Source: Certhia americana
Taxonomy: Eukaryota; Chordata; Aves; Passeriformes; Certhiidae
Assembly: GCA_018697195.1 (NCBI GenBank)
Contig: CM031879.1
Span: 22,966,022-23,030,021 of the forward strand
Length of the DNA stretch: 64,000 bases
Direction: 5' to 3'
Part shown: positions 27,001 to 40,200 of the stretch, piece after piece
How positions within the stretch are numbered: position 1 is the stretch's first letter
Layout: each line of letters opens with the position of its first letter
Translations under genes and position numbers: made by a program
Notes under the pieces: generated by a model
Databases searched by the model: none
What the model saw: the letters and a program-made list of their open reading frames with translations, nothing else
Told to the model about the DNA's origin: nothing

Positions 27001-27759
27001 CGTTGGGATCTATTAACTTTTCATCTTTGCAGAGGCTATATAGGTGTGTTCAAAACTGTTGGTTTGATGCTTATTTCAGGAAAAATTAGGTTAGGGTAGG
27101 GGAAGCTGCTTCTCAGCTCTCAGGCTAGACATCTTGTAGGAAGTACTTAACATTTTCCTCAGTTTCCCGTGATTCAAAGCTTTGTTTCTTCAGAGGGTGT
27201 TCAATCCAGCGGTTTGCCTTTCCACAAGCGGGATCTCCCTCTTCAACTCCCTGCAATGGCTGGGTGTGCTACCAAGTTTTTAGGGGATGAAGTGATACAT
27301 TGTAGCACAAAATAATCTTCCCTTTTTTTAGTGTTTAATGAATTATACTTTGAAATGAAGAGTAATTCTGTTCAATTAAAGTAAATCTAACCAAACTCAG
27401 ACAAAACTTTATTTAGAGATTTATTGTCTAAATGGCTGCATTATGTTAGAGGCATATTAAGCTGTGTTAGAGGCACTTCATGTGCCAGAAGGATCCAGTC
27501 CCTCAGTCATTGCATGGGAATACACCCTTGGTGTCCTAAGATAAAGTTGTTCACCATGTATCTTGGATCAATTTTAATCGAGTGTGTGGTATTGATTTTG
27601 TCATACTCCTCTGAACTTCCTTGTTAAGTCACAATCTTAAGCAACAGCCGAAGGTTTGGGGTGGGGAAGGGGAGAACAAAGTTTGAGATGAGACTTGTCA
27701 GACTTTTCAGCCTATTCTGGAAAAGGAAGTGCAGGACATTTTGCAAGATAATCAGACAT

Positions 27760-27795
27760 TTAAAAAAAAAAAAAAAAAGAAAGAAGAAAAGAACG
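27760..27795 (+). repeat. Poly(A) run grading into an AAG-rich segment
   Basis: About 17 A residues are followed by gaaagaagaaaagaacg. It is a low-complexity tract that gives a lysine/arginine-rich shadow frame. Confidence 0.85.
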
Positions 27796-30700
27796 AATTT
27801 CAGAGACAGTATAAGGGAAGCAGTGAGTCAAACAGCCATACACAATTCCACTGCAAGCCAGTCCAGCAACAGATTTTACTACATATGTTCTCAGTTGTAC
27901 TAATTTGAGTATGGCCAAATAAATAGAAAAATTTGGGTTTTTTTCAGATTATTATATGCACAGATTATGACAGTGCTGTAAGAGGAACTTCAGAATCTCT
28001 ACCACATAGTTTATGGATTGAAAATATGGCAATACTTTTGATATCACTTTTCAATTTTTCTTTTCATAACTTCCTTTCTGTTGACGACATAACTTCCATT
28101 TCTCTTAACAAATTCCATAAATGTAATCAATATGTCTGAGGACTATGAAATATTTTCACAATTTCTGCTGGTTTTATGCAGAAATGCAATTGCTTTAGAA
28201 GCATCATAAATGATATGTAAATGTAAATACAAGATATCGGTGGATTATATTGACAGAATTCAACATGAGGTATGTTTCACACTGGGGGAAAAAAGGCGGG
28301 AATGCAGAAATAACATGAGAATAATTTGAAAACCAGGCAGTTCACCATCTGACAGAAACATGAATGAGATGGCAGACTTAAAATATGAGAACTAGGAATT
28401 ATGTGGCAAATGAAATAAAAAATTAAGGTGTTAATAAAATTTAAAAACTTCTGTAGTCCAGATGTTTACTTACACAAAATTTAACCTGAGAACAAATACA
28501 TGCTGCCTCCCTGTTCAAAGTGAATCTTCTAATAAAAGAAGTCAATCTTCTTTTTCATCTCAATGTTCCTAAATCTTCAGTCTCTGGGCTTGAGATCTAT
28601 TTTTAAAAAAGGATTAAAAATAGGAAGGCATAATGACTTTGAGCAATTACGGTGTGACTCAGACTACTTTTTCTTAGAGTCCACTGTTAACTCAAACTAA
28701 GCATGGACTCTGTTCAGTTTTAGTTTTTAATAATAGGCTATCTTTTTGGCAGAACTTTGGTAAAAACAGTTCAAATTTGTTTTATATGAGTTGTGATGCT
28801 ATAGGAACTTTAATTAAAGAGGTTCAGATACTCAGCTACTATATCTCAGTATTTAATGGAATGAGTTTTAGTAAGTCATGATCTCAGACAATGTCACCAG
28901 CATACAAAATAAGGATGGTCATTTACCTTACTCATATGAGATAACTCCAGAACCATATAATTGACATCACACCAGATGCTACAGCATCTGTAGCTCAACA
29001 GTATTAATATATTTAATGATGACAAAACAAAACCTTGCCACTGCAGTGTTGGAGATTCTCAGTTTCTGTTTCCAGAAATGCTGCAGGACCTTTGGGGTAG
29101 CATAATTCCTGCTGCTGGTATGTGCTGCTTAATACCCTCTCAAGTAGTAATGTCTTGAGGTGAGTGAAGCTGGTACACAGAGGGAATTTCCTGATCTCTT
29201 TTGGGAACTGCAGGCAACTGAGATTGATTCTGCCATACGCCTGTCCAATGTCTCTGGGGTGCTTTCTGCTCCCCCTCAGAGTGGATGATCTGGTTGCTGC
29301 TCAGGGCACCTATGAGCTGTTCAACAGCTAGGCAAAAAGTTACTTCACTGAAAATAATCCCTGAGAAAAGACAGTACCAAAATACTGTCTTTCTCCTCCC
29401 TGGAGTAAAGAATTCTGAGAGAGCCTGTGCTCCCATGTTACCTTAGTGCCTACAGATTTTTGATCAGGTCTGCAGCTTCTCTTGCTTTATAGTGAAGCCT
29501 TTGAAAAAAGATGTCCAACCAGTTATAAACACCAAGAATTTAGCTTATCTTTGAGTTACTAATATGATAGCACTTTAAAATACTTGTACTTTTTAACCAA
29601 GTTGAATTAATCAAAATTATCTTTTGTTTGATGCATATGAATCCTGTTCAGTCTGCAAAATGCTCATAGGATTAAATAAAAGATGAAATAGAACACAGAA
29701 GCATGCAGGAGAACCTCGCCCTCCTTCAAATCATATTTAAATGATAAAAACCCTTTCTACAGAGTTAAAGTCATACTGTAGATTTCCTGTTATATTGAAT
29801 AATGTAACTTCTTCATACATAATGATAAAACTTTATTCTTGTAAATTCAATTATTTTTGGAATTACCATAGTTAATTATGTCACAAAATAATTGAAACAA
29901 TTTATTTTCTGTTTGTTTGAATATTAAGCTGAGTATTTTTTATGCACAATTTTTCTCTCAGTTTTTTTCAAAGGACTTTATGTTTAAAGATCTTTCAAGT
30001 TAATTCCATTGGTTCATTATTTTTCTCCATATTGCTATTTCTGAATTCATGCCATTTAAATTAGATTTTATTTTAAGCTATGTTACGTTTTTATGTTAGC
30101 AAAGCGTTCTAGAAATTAAAAAAAAAAACCTGTGTGTCAGTGAGGGCAGTCATTATTTCATATCTGTAAAATGTCAACAAATAAATGTTCATTTCATTAA
30201 ATGAAATTCAATAAGAGAGCTTCAAATATATACCTATTTAGCAGCTACTGAAAGTCAGGACAAACCATTTTTGTTTTGCTCATTTTTGTCAAACAGTACA
30301 AGGAAAAGCATCAAGGAAAATAAAAATATCATATAAATATTGTTATTCAAGTTTTTTGAGCTTCATTTAATGTGCATAAAGATGTGCAGAATTTGTGAAA
30401 GGGAGGAATATTCATAACTGAATGTTATGGAACATGAATGTTAAATGAGTTCAGAGAACTCTTACTTAGAACTTCCTGTTGTACCACTACTAATTTTCAG
30501 TTAGAATAAAAAATTTAAAGGAATCATTTGAATGCTCTAAATGTCTGTCTGTCTTTGCTCTGTGCTCAGGGACAGAGCTCTCATTTGGAAGGGAGGATGG
30601 TGAGGGAAAGGATTACCAAATGTCCTCAAATTAGGCACTGCCTGGTCAGGTGTAAGACAACTAGATTCATTTATGTATGCAAATTCAGAATTACCTTATC

Positions 30701-33048
30701 TAAAAATGAAAATCACTCTTTTCAGGGAAAGTAGGACTGCTAGAGATAGCTTTTTTTCATAAACAGCAGCTTATTCACTATTTCTTCTAGAAGAGAGGAA
30801 GCCACAATTAAATAGGAATCCTTGTGTTCTTCGTATGTTTATTATACCTCTTAGATACATATAGAAACCACAAACTTGTTGATATACTTGTTCTGGGAGG
30901 GTAAAACTTCACATAAAATTTTATATCTAAACTAGCCCATAAATGGACAATATTTGTTTTTTTTTAGTCTCAGCCTTATTGAGTATTATTGTTTCAACAT
31001 TCCTGCATTGAAAGATGCAGGTCTACAAATGTGCTGTAGTTTTGAAAAAATTATCTGCCTATGTTAACCATTATCCATGTAACCCTGCTGTGCAAAGCTG
31101 CATAAGATTCTGTGGATTGTAGAGGTCAGCCTGGGTAATTGAGTAACTGGTGTTCCAGGTGGAGCCTGACGTGGGATTCAGGTGTTATGGTGTCTGTCTG
31201 ACTTCTTCCTATATCCGCCTCACTTTCATGAGCAAAACAATTTGCACACAATTATTTTTTTCTGTTAGAAAAGTTGAACAGTTGGTGCCAGCCTACATAA
31301 AGACTGGCTATTGTAATGCCTTTTTTTTATTAACAAAAGAGCTTTGAATATTCGTAAAAAGTTGACATTATTTCATTAGCTGTTGCCATTCTATGAGCAA
31401 GCCTACTGAAAAGAATATCATGTTCTCTGCTGGATATCTCTATGAATGTTTCTAAAACATGACTTCCCACAAGCACAGAGGACCATATAGCAAGGCAATT
31501 AATAGGCATGGAATATGTATTGCCAGACTTTTTCTGTTCTCTTGTTAGTTCAGAGTTGTATTTGCTATTACAACTTGCATAAATGTGTAAGGAATCGATC
31601 AAGCACTCCAAAAGACAGAAATGGGTGTTTGGTAAATTTCTAATCCCTTTTGAGTTCCTCAGTTTTAACAAAGAGGGTTTTTTTATATTGGATTTTTACA
31701 GAAACAAATTCAGAATTTATTTCAAAATCAGAATTTCACTATAGAAGCCTCAAATATTCCAGCATATTCAAAAAAAGCAGGAATTGTATTGCCACCACAT
31801 TGTGGTTATAACTATTGGCTGATTTTGCCTCCTGAGCAACATGTGATGTGGGACAGAGCCTGAAATTCTCCTCTAAGTTTGAAAGAAAGTATGGGGTGAA
31901 GAATTTCTGACATACCACAGGATTCTAGGAGTAACGTGGCTACTGAGGGGTGCAGCTGTATGGATCAAGGAGGTGGCAGGTACTGGACTGCCAAGATTCT
32001 TGAAGGTATGTATAAGTGGTGTGATGGGTTGGAACCACATTTCATTCCTTCCATGTGCTCCACAAGGAAATACATGAATAGTAATAAGCTCTAATGGACA
32101 GATTTTGCCTGACATTTTGAAGTAGCATAAATGGGTAGAGAACTTATGATGAGTCGTGATGTGCAAAAAAATCATCTTGTATTGGGCTCATAGAAGAAGT
32201 ATGAGAAAGGAAGGTCCATAAATCCCTGCTGCTGTGAGCATCCATCAGTCTGGATATCTGATGCATATAAACAAATATCCTGATTTTCCCATGAAATTCA
32301 GTTATGCTTTCAAGAATAATAACTAATTCCTGAATTTTAGCCTCTTACCCCAGAAAAACCTTCTGGTATCTGACTATACAGGCACTGCTGCCAGCCTCAA
32401 ATACAACCTAACTCTGTCACATCCTATAATGAAAAGGAGAGTGCCCTTATAAACAGAAAACAAAAATGACACAGTGAAGACGAATCATCAGGTTGGTTTT
32501 TTTAATTCTATACTTTGCAGTAAAACTCCAGCAGTTGAGGTTTGTGATTTCCAAGTCCCTATGCTAATTTTAATCCACTGATTTTCACCTTCACGTGGAC
32601 TGGCATCTGCCTGTGAACTTTCAGCCTACAGTTCCATAGAATATGTTGTTAGAGCTGAAAATCATGAACTGCTTAGCATCCCTACAGCACCCAGCCCAGG
32701 GCAACACACTCATGGGACATCAGTGCGGGGTCAAGCAGACATGCAGAGGAGTTTAGTGATGAACATTTGTTAGCTATTCCTGGTTCTTCTTGACTGGGGT
32801 TCAAGGGTCCTAGAAAACATAACTGTGGTAATGATGATTCAGAAGGAATAATTTGCCAGAACTAGGCCTACGACATTTTTTTACATGGATGTAAACTAAT
32901 GGATAAGTGTCTTATTAAGGAAATTATTTGTTCTCTTGCCTCCCTGTACATTGTCTTGTTGCTATTGCTGCTATGAGGGGCAGGCTTATTCCTAAATTCT
33001 TGACACAGTGACTAAGATTAGGTTTTTAAAATGCATGCATTCATAGAA

Positions 33049-33098
33049 AGATATATACATATATATGTATCTATGTGTGTATGCGCACACACATGCAC
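33049..33098 (+). repeat. Alternating purine-pyrimidine (TA/TG/CA) tract
   Basis: An (AT)n stretch passes into TGTGTGTATG and then GCGCACACAC. The TGTGTGTATG...CACACACA part is an imperfect palindrome and of the type that can adopt Z-DNA. Confidence 0.8.
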
Positions 33099-34620
33099 TT
33101 AGAACTAGGCTTTGAGTGTATCTGAGCTAGCTGTGTAGGAATTATTTTAGTTGTAAAACTTGTGAATATTATCCATCAATGCACTTACCATTTTTGCATA
33201 GTCATGGCAGCATTAGTGAAATATTAGGAGCATTTGAGGGACTTGCCTGGACCAAAAGCTGTGGTGTTGGGTGCTGGGCTTATCTGGGACTTGAAACTGG
33301 CTACTACTGCAAGGATTGGGAGTGGAGCCATATCTTCCTGGGGTAGATTCATGACATATTTTTTCCTACAGCAGTCTGCAAAACACATGAATTTGAACAC
33401 AACAGGCAGCTGTGCTCTGCACAGAGGTTAGGAGTCAAGATGAGGTTATAATTTTGTTGTGGAATTTATCACGAGGTAGTGCTGCTTGTATAAACAAAGC
33501 TTTTAAATTTTAGTTTTAGGGTAAAATAGAAAAAAAGAATAACATTTCTCTAATAAGGGAAGCCAACTTAGACACTCTTGAAACATTTTTGGGAAACAAT
33601 TGACAGAAAGGTATTTTATGGACATGCTCTACCATTTCATAACAGACTTGTTCTGAGCTACTAGAAGTATCTACACTTTTTGTTCATTAGGCTGAGTCCC
33701 AATAGTTGGTCACACAGCTCTCTTAAGGGTACAAAAGTGAAATGGAATAAAAAACCCAAAATACATTTTGTGTGTCTGTTGAAAACACTGGTTTTGGAAA
33801 AAATAAGAAGTGTAGCTTGTCCTCACATGTGAGTAAGCTTGACTGCCTGTGGCTCCACTGCAGCTGCATTAAGCAACACAGCCTAAAGACCCATGTATAA
33901 ATATTTTTTTCTCTCATAGTTTTGAAAGCAAAACCACTGTTAAACTTTTAAAACAAAGAATACATGTAAAAAATGTGTCCTCTATATTCATCAGACATAC
34001 TGTTGAATTTGATAGACCTATCATTTGTACGCTACATATATTGTTGCTTTAATGCATTCCCTCACTACTTTGATAAAAGCCTTAAGATGTTGCCACTAGT
34101 CCTTTGATGTTTCCTTCTGATGTTACAGTATTTCTTTTTTTCTCCTCTTCCAAAAATCTGTTTTGCATAAACATGAGCAGACAAGACATTTCTAATTAAG
34201 GATAGAAACATCAAGTTCTATCAATAAAAGGACAAAATGAAAAGCTATATCTAGAATTTTATACACTATTTTGAAGCCCTTATAAATGAAAATATTGTAA
34301 ATATTTTAGGGAAAATATGATAATGTTTAATTGTTACAAAAAAAAATCTTGGCTACCGTGAATTTTCTTGTGACGTAACAATTAATTTTCTAATAAACTG
34401 GAAGACTAAATCTTACAATGACAAGAAAGTATTTGCCTGTCTATTCTTTCTTATATATGCCTGTCTATAAACTACCAATTTCTTAACAGGGATTTATAGG
34501 TTATTATGCAAGAGAAGAGACTGAATTTTTATATTTAAAATATAAATATAAATAAAATTTTATATTTAAATTGTATTTTGAAAAATAGAATTGCTTAATC
34601 TGCTGGGGTTCTTTGTGTGT

Positions 34621-34639
34621 TTTTTTTTTTTTTTTTTAG
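34621..34639 (+). repeat. Poly(T) run of about 18
   Basis: A T run followed by aggttttttta. Although this resembles a polypyrimidine tract plus AG, no open exon in a useful phase follows. Confidence 0.85.
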
Positions 34640-35790
34640 GTTTTTTTACTGCAGATAATTAAGGTATTACTATTGGTGGCAGTGGTAGTACAAGTAATCA
34701 TAGTAGAAGAAGAAATGTTTCAACTCAAAATCCCAGTGAAGAGGTGGTGACATTGTCCCAAGGGGACTGGAATAATTGTTGCCTTCAGAATTTTCCAAGA
34801 TGAAAATGATATACTAATAGTGATAAATAGACACTGTTATTCAAATTTTTCCAGGAAAACAGATTCAAAGTCCTGCTCAAGGCTGTATGGGGAAAATGTA
34901 GCAAGGGCAGGGAATACACAGCACTCTTGACTGCCAATCCACAGTAATTTAAATTACTGGCAAGTATTGTAGAAAGAGTGATTTTCCTGTGAATGGCATG
35001 ACTGTTTTGCTGCATTCAAGAAGAACTTAGTGTAGTGGAGCCATATCATGGTCTGGTGATTGAAAAATGCTAACTTCAGCCAAGAAATCCCAGTTAGTTG
35101 TCTTACTTCTTCCAAGACTTACATATCATTTGGCTATTCAAAGTTTCATTATCAATTCTCAGCAACGTAAATAGGGATAGAATATTCTGCTGCACACAAC
35201 TGAAGCATTAAACACTTTTTTCATAGCTCATTAATGCAGGATGCTCTGGACAAATACTGATTAAAGCTCCAGTCCTACAAGCAATTGTCCATAAGACTAT
35301 TTTCCCTGAAATCAGTGAAAGCCATTCACAGGATACAATGGAACACTCTAGGTAGTTGCAGGATGAGGGCCTAGAAAGGTATTAGCAAAGATAGATACAA
35401 GAAAGGACATCTTGTACCTACAAGCAATGATAAAACCAATACAAACATTTTCACCATCCCACCTCCAATGAGATGGCAGGAAATAAAGTAGGCTGCTACT
35501 TAACAGGGAAATTTGGGAATTGGAAATTAGGTTGAAAAACCCTCTTATTTGGAATCAGAAACTATGCAATTATAAAAAGTTCTAGAGGAACAGAAAAATG
35601 GAAGGAATCATTTAGAAATAATATTTATTAAATACATTTTTTTTTACCCTTCTACAAATCACTTACTGCTTTTGTGTCCACCTTCTGTGTTCTCTGTGTC
35701 ATTAAGGCTGTTTGGTTCAGACATAGGAGGAGGGCAATGTGGACCGAGGACTTCAACATTTAATGATCACTAGTAGAGAACCCCTAACTA

Positions 35791-35807
35791 CCCCCCCCCC
35801 CCCCCCC
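35791..35807 (+). repeat. Poly(C) run of 17
   Basis: Seventeen consecutive C residues. Long C runs are rare in AT-rich introns, and this one is a likely site of length polymorphism or sequencing error. Confidence 0.93.
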
Positions 35808-35839
35808 ATGTTTCATCTGCAATAATCTATATACTTTAT

Positions 35840-35894
35840 TTTAAGATTATTTTACTATTTAAGATTATTTTGCTATTTAAGATTAATTTTACTG
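35840..35894 (+). repeat. 18-bp tandem repeat, three copies
   Basis: The unit tttaagattattttacta is present at 35840-35857, 35858-35875 and 35876-35894, with one or two changes per copy and one extra base in the third copy. Confidence 0.88.
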
Positions 35895-36825
35895 TTCAGC
35901 TATGAAACGGAACCTGTAATTTGTGTCTTTGATCAGGCTGTAAACAATCTCTGTAAGTGAAGGATTATATGTAGACTTCTATTTCCTCTGGCTGTGCAGG
36001 CCACTTCTTGCCAAAATTCACTTCCTACCAGCTTTTCTCTTTTGCTTACCCTCCACACATTGTCTTCAGAGACAGTGTTCTGATCTGAAGCCTACAGTAA
36101 AATGACTTAGAATTTTACTGTACAGCAGCCATGGAAACCTCAAATCATTTTAACTTGTCTTGCTTCTGTGCAGAGATTTCTTTCTCTATCTGTCCCATCA
36201 AGGGAATCCCAGAGTGCCCTATATCAGACCTCCCAAATGGTAGACTTTAAAAGTGAGTTTAGGAAAGTAATATCCATGTTCACCTCTCTTCTGACACATA
36301 CTTCTCTTTACTGTAGTCTAAATCCTAGGACTACTGGATGCCCCATACACTGAAATTGAGATCTGTAAACAGAAATTGAGACAAAAAATATTAACTGGAA
36401 TCTTCTGTGACTCTTAATGAATCCTCAGCCCAAAAAAGATAAATTCCCAGGTCCCTTACTGCTCAGTATTTGAAGCTTTAAATTATTTGCTTGTCCATCC
36501 TCCGTCTGGCCAAAATTTACCACCTTGAAGGAATCCTCAGCAACAAAACAACCACATGTTGTTTGGATACATAAGACGATCAAAACCCCTGCTGGGAGTG
36601 TGACTGCTTCTTGTTTTGCCAGTAGTCTTTTGTATGATTCCCAGCTCATACTGGCAAAGAACTTTCTGGCTGATATACTCCTGTGGTGTCTTGAGCTTCA
36701 TGTCTAACGTCAGGTCCCTTTGTTCTGTACAAATGCAGAGAAGTCTTCTCTTTTCCAGTTTTCCTTTTATTCTGTTGAGGCTGTTTAATTTTCATTATGA
36801 TGACAGACTAATCCTTTACAGTTAC

Positions 36826-37290
36826 TGTGGTTTAACCCCAGCAGGCAACTAAATACCATGTAGCTGCTTGCTCACTTCCCCTTCCCCTGCCACCCAGTGA
36901 AGGGGAGAAAAATCAGAAAAGAAAGTACAGCTCATGGGTTGACATAAAGGAAGTTTAATAATTGAAGCAAATGAAAGATAAGAACCACAACAAGAACAAC
37001 AATACTAATTCTACTTCTAATAATTGCAATAGAAAGGAGAGGCAGAGAGGGTGATAAAACCCAAGACAAGTAATGCACCATACAGTTGCTCACCACCTGC
37101 TGAATGATGCTATCTCTGAGCCACAACTGGCTCTACCCTGCAGGTACATCTCCCCAGTATGTAAATCATACTGGGCATGGTTTTTTGTGGTATGGAATAC
37201 TCTTTTGGCCATTTCATGTCAGCAGTCCTGGCCATATGCCCTCCCAGCTCTTTTGTGCAGCTCCTCACTGGCAGAGCATGAAGGCTTTAT
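36826..37290 (-). mobile_element. Solo LTR fragment of an avian endogenous retrovirus
   Basis: The left edge, tgtggtttaaccccagcagg, is the terminal sequence of an LTR repeat that is common in many bird genomes. Further matching blocks are the ctcatgggttgacataaagg segment, tggtatggaatactcttttg, and gtcagcagtcctggccatat followed by ctcccagctcttttgtgcag. The mirror strand carries an ATTAAA-type poly(A) signal near 36950, which suggests transcription on the minus strand with the LTR 3' end at 36826. The part near 37290 is truncated, the TATA-like region is degraded, and no internal gag, pol or env sequence flanks it. No target-site duplication can be tested because one end is missing. The exact ERV family is not assigned. 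Confidence 0.82.
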
Positions 37291-40200
37291 AGGCCTCAAG
37301 TATTATAGTTAGGAATAGAGGGAGTCACCAAATTCCTTCTAAGTAGAAAGTGATCTTTATATTTTTTCTATTGCTTTGTATTCTGATGGTTCTTTATCAA
37401 GGCCTATTTTTTTTCTGCTTATATTATCAACTTGATCTAGATGGTCTAAATTTTCCATTTTTAATTGGTCATAGTTTTTTCCTCTTTTATAATTAAATTA
37501 AACCCAGTTCTTGTTTCGTGGCTACTTATCCTGAGTCAGCATATCCTCCTCTTCTAGCTAAATTGAACATTGCCGCAAAGCTTTCCTGTAAACAGCAGGG
37601 TAATGCCATCTGCAAATCTCAGGGGACATGAGTATTTTTTGATATTACTATGCTTAGTTTCTCATTCAAGGTTTACAGGGACCTGACAGAAAAAAAGGGT
37701 TTGCTGACCATAATTGAAAAGAACCTTTTCATTTACCTGGTTACATGTAAATTTCCACTGAACTGCACTATAAATGCTCTTGAAGAGAAAAAATCTACAA
37801 TAATTTAAAATGCATTTTTGGAAGTGAATATGAAACTTCAGTAGTCTACATGAAAATCTTGCTTCAAGACTTGAAAATATAGGTTAAATTATCTGGGCTG
37901 TAGACTCATGGATTAATGTGAGAAGCTAAAATCTGCTGGAAATCCAGCTGTGAGGAGGGACAGCAGCAATTTTGCACTCAGGTAGTGGGATTTTGTAATC
38001 TTTAGAGAAGGATACTTCTGCCTAATAAAGAGATCATCCTGACTAACTGAGTTAGCCACTCATGCATGTGTGGTCAAAGAAGGAGTAAAAAGGAAAGAAA
38101 CTCTCAGATATACATCACAACTATAGTCTGAAGCCATGTTTACCCATGCTGTGCTTTGTGTAAGTTGCCTGTAAGAAAGCCTTCCTCACTCTGATAAGCA
38201 CTTATCCATCTGTTAATTCAGTGGGAAGGTTCTGAGGGCCACTAACTAATATAAGGATAAAACCTGGACTTGAGTGAGAAATATAAGAGTAAATTACCAA
38301 AATTTAACTCTCTTAGATATATGCTCTCCATCCAGCTAATGAAAATGTGATGAGCCTGAGTAAATCTCATTGAATCGTGTTGTTAAACTACTTTGAGACA
38401 GTGCTGAATAAACTATGATTGTGAACTGGGTTGAGAATAACCCTAGTGTTTGATGTTGAAGATAATTATCTCATTCCAGATTGCAATAATAACCAAAGAC
38501 TACAATTGGAGGTGTTCTGTGTCATAAAGCACTTAGGCTTTGTGGGCTTTTTGAATGGCAACAGTGATGACAGAATGACTAAAAAGATTGAACAAAACTT
38601 CTAACACAGCCATACTGTTATGCTATTGATTTCTTCTAGCACATATTCTTCAGTTAATAACACATTTAAGACACAGATAGGAAATTTCTTTCCTTAAAAG
38701 TTCTGTATCATTTCTACTTCTTTAACTGAAATTAAGAGTTAAGGAAACGCCCTTATGAACCATTTCTCCTTCCTTCTCCTCAAAGCGACTGGATATACAT
38801 AGACATATATTATTCATGGCCAGATTTGTGCTAGTCTTTTCTTGTTTGCTGTTCTGTGTTTGGGTACTCAGGCTCTGGGGCAATGCTGTTGTGTAGAGGT
38901 GATAGAACTGATAGGAGTCCAGGCACTGCAGGTAGATGATGATGCTGGCCAATCAATATTTCTGTACTTTTAGCTTTCTGATGAAAATCAGGTGAATTGA
39001 TTCATATTTTATTTTACATGTGTGATGGAATCACAGTTTTATCTGCCAGCTTTTTAACCCAGACCACAGAGACTAGCATTTGCCTTCTCTCTGTGACATG
39101 GCCTACTGATTATGCTGCAAAATGCTAATGAACTAACTTGATAACTAAATAAATTTGTCAATATTAATAAACTCACTAAATCTTAGCATTAACATTCACA
39201 ACACACCATTTTGTTGCAGTGCAAACACTGTGATATTTTCCTGCTAAAAGTTCTGTGGCAAAATACTAAGGACTCTTTAAAATAGCTATTGTTATTAAAT
39301 ATTCTTTCTTTCAACTAAAAATATTTCATACAGATATGTAGATATAAAAAAATTTTTTCTAGGCAATTCCAACAACTTCTTTTTAAGTTGTACATTCCTT
39401 TGCACATTAGGATCATTTAATCTGAAAGATTCATTCTGTACAATACAGCTTATAAATAATGCTCTTAATAATGGCTTACCAGTAGTAAGCTTTAATTCCA
39501 TATTCACACAGAACTCTCATTTAAACTAAGTGGGAGTTTCTCTTGATTAATCCTAGTAAAATCAATCATCTTTTGTTAGTTAATGTTTTTATTTAGTGGC
39601 TATTAGTTGGAGACTGTTAAGTAGTTTGAGCTTCGCCTAATATCACTCCTCCAACTCCTGTTCTATGGGAGTGGAGTGCAAAACGGTTTGTTGTACCTAA
39701 ATTGAGATGGAAATTCTGTAGAGTACAACTCTAACAATGAAGCACATGTGCTTGTTTCTGCTAGGCTGACTTTTGATTCTATTTATGGTATTTTTACAGC
39801 AGTTCAAGGTTCTAAGTATTTTTAAAGGCTGATTTCAGAATGTAAAGACTGAATTTTGATCTGTTGCGTATTAGAACTGGTATTAACACTTGACAGTTTT
39901 TTTGTTGGATTTTTTTTTGTTTGTTTGTGATTTTTTGTTGGGTTTTTTTTTCTGATTTAGTTAGTGCTGAATGAAACATATTGTAAACTAAGATTGGTTT
40001 AAATACACATCAAAAGGCAAGACTGCTTTCTCGGTTCAGTACTGAAAGTACCAATTATGCCATTTTTGTGAGCCATCCTGTCAACTGCAGAGTACAGCAA
40101 AACTTAAGTGTCAGGAGCTTTGCATGCTCTAAGTGCTCCCTGAATAAATTTTTTGCTTGCCTTGTCTTCAGCAGATGCTCATCAATGCTAGTCTGAAATG

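Larger units (their letters stand above)
24501..36825. other. Gene-free stretch with a GC-richer patch at its start
   Basis: Positions 24540-24880 are clearly more GC-rich and hold two consensus-like splice donors (near 24660 and 24833), but no exon can be assigned. Further on are unique AT-rich DNA, simple repeats at 27760, 33049, 34621, 35791 and 35840, and a CACGTG at 32592-32597. The 98-codon minus frame at 29140-29436 is unsupported. Confidence 0.6.

Noticed and set aside
27080..27105. Possible interstitial telomeric repeat (ggttagggtagggg)
   Set aside because: Only about two degenerate units, which is within chance.
29140..29436. 98-codon minus-strand frame with fairly protein-like composition
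   Set aside because: No known domain, no promoter or splice support; kept only as an unsupported frame.
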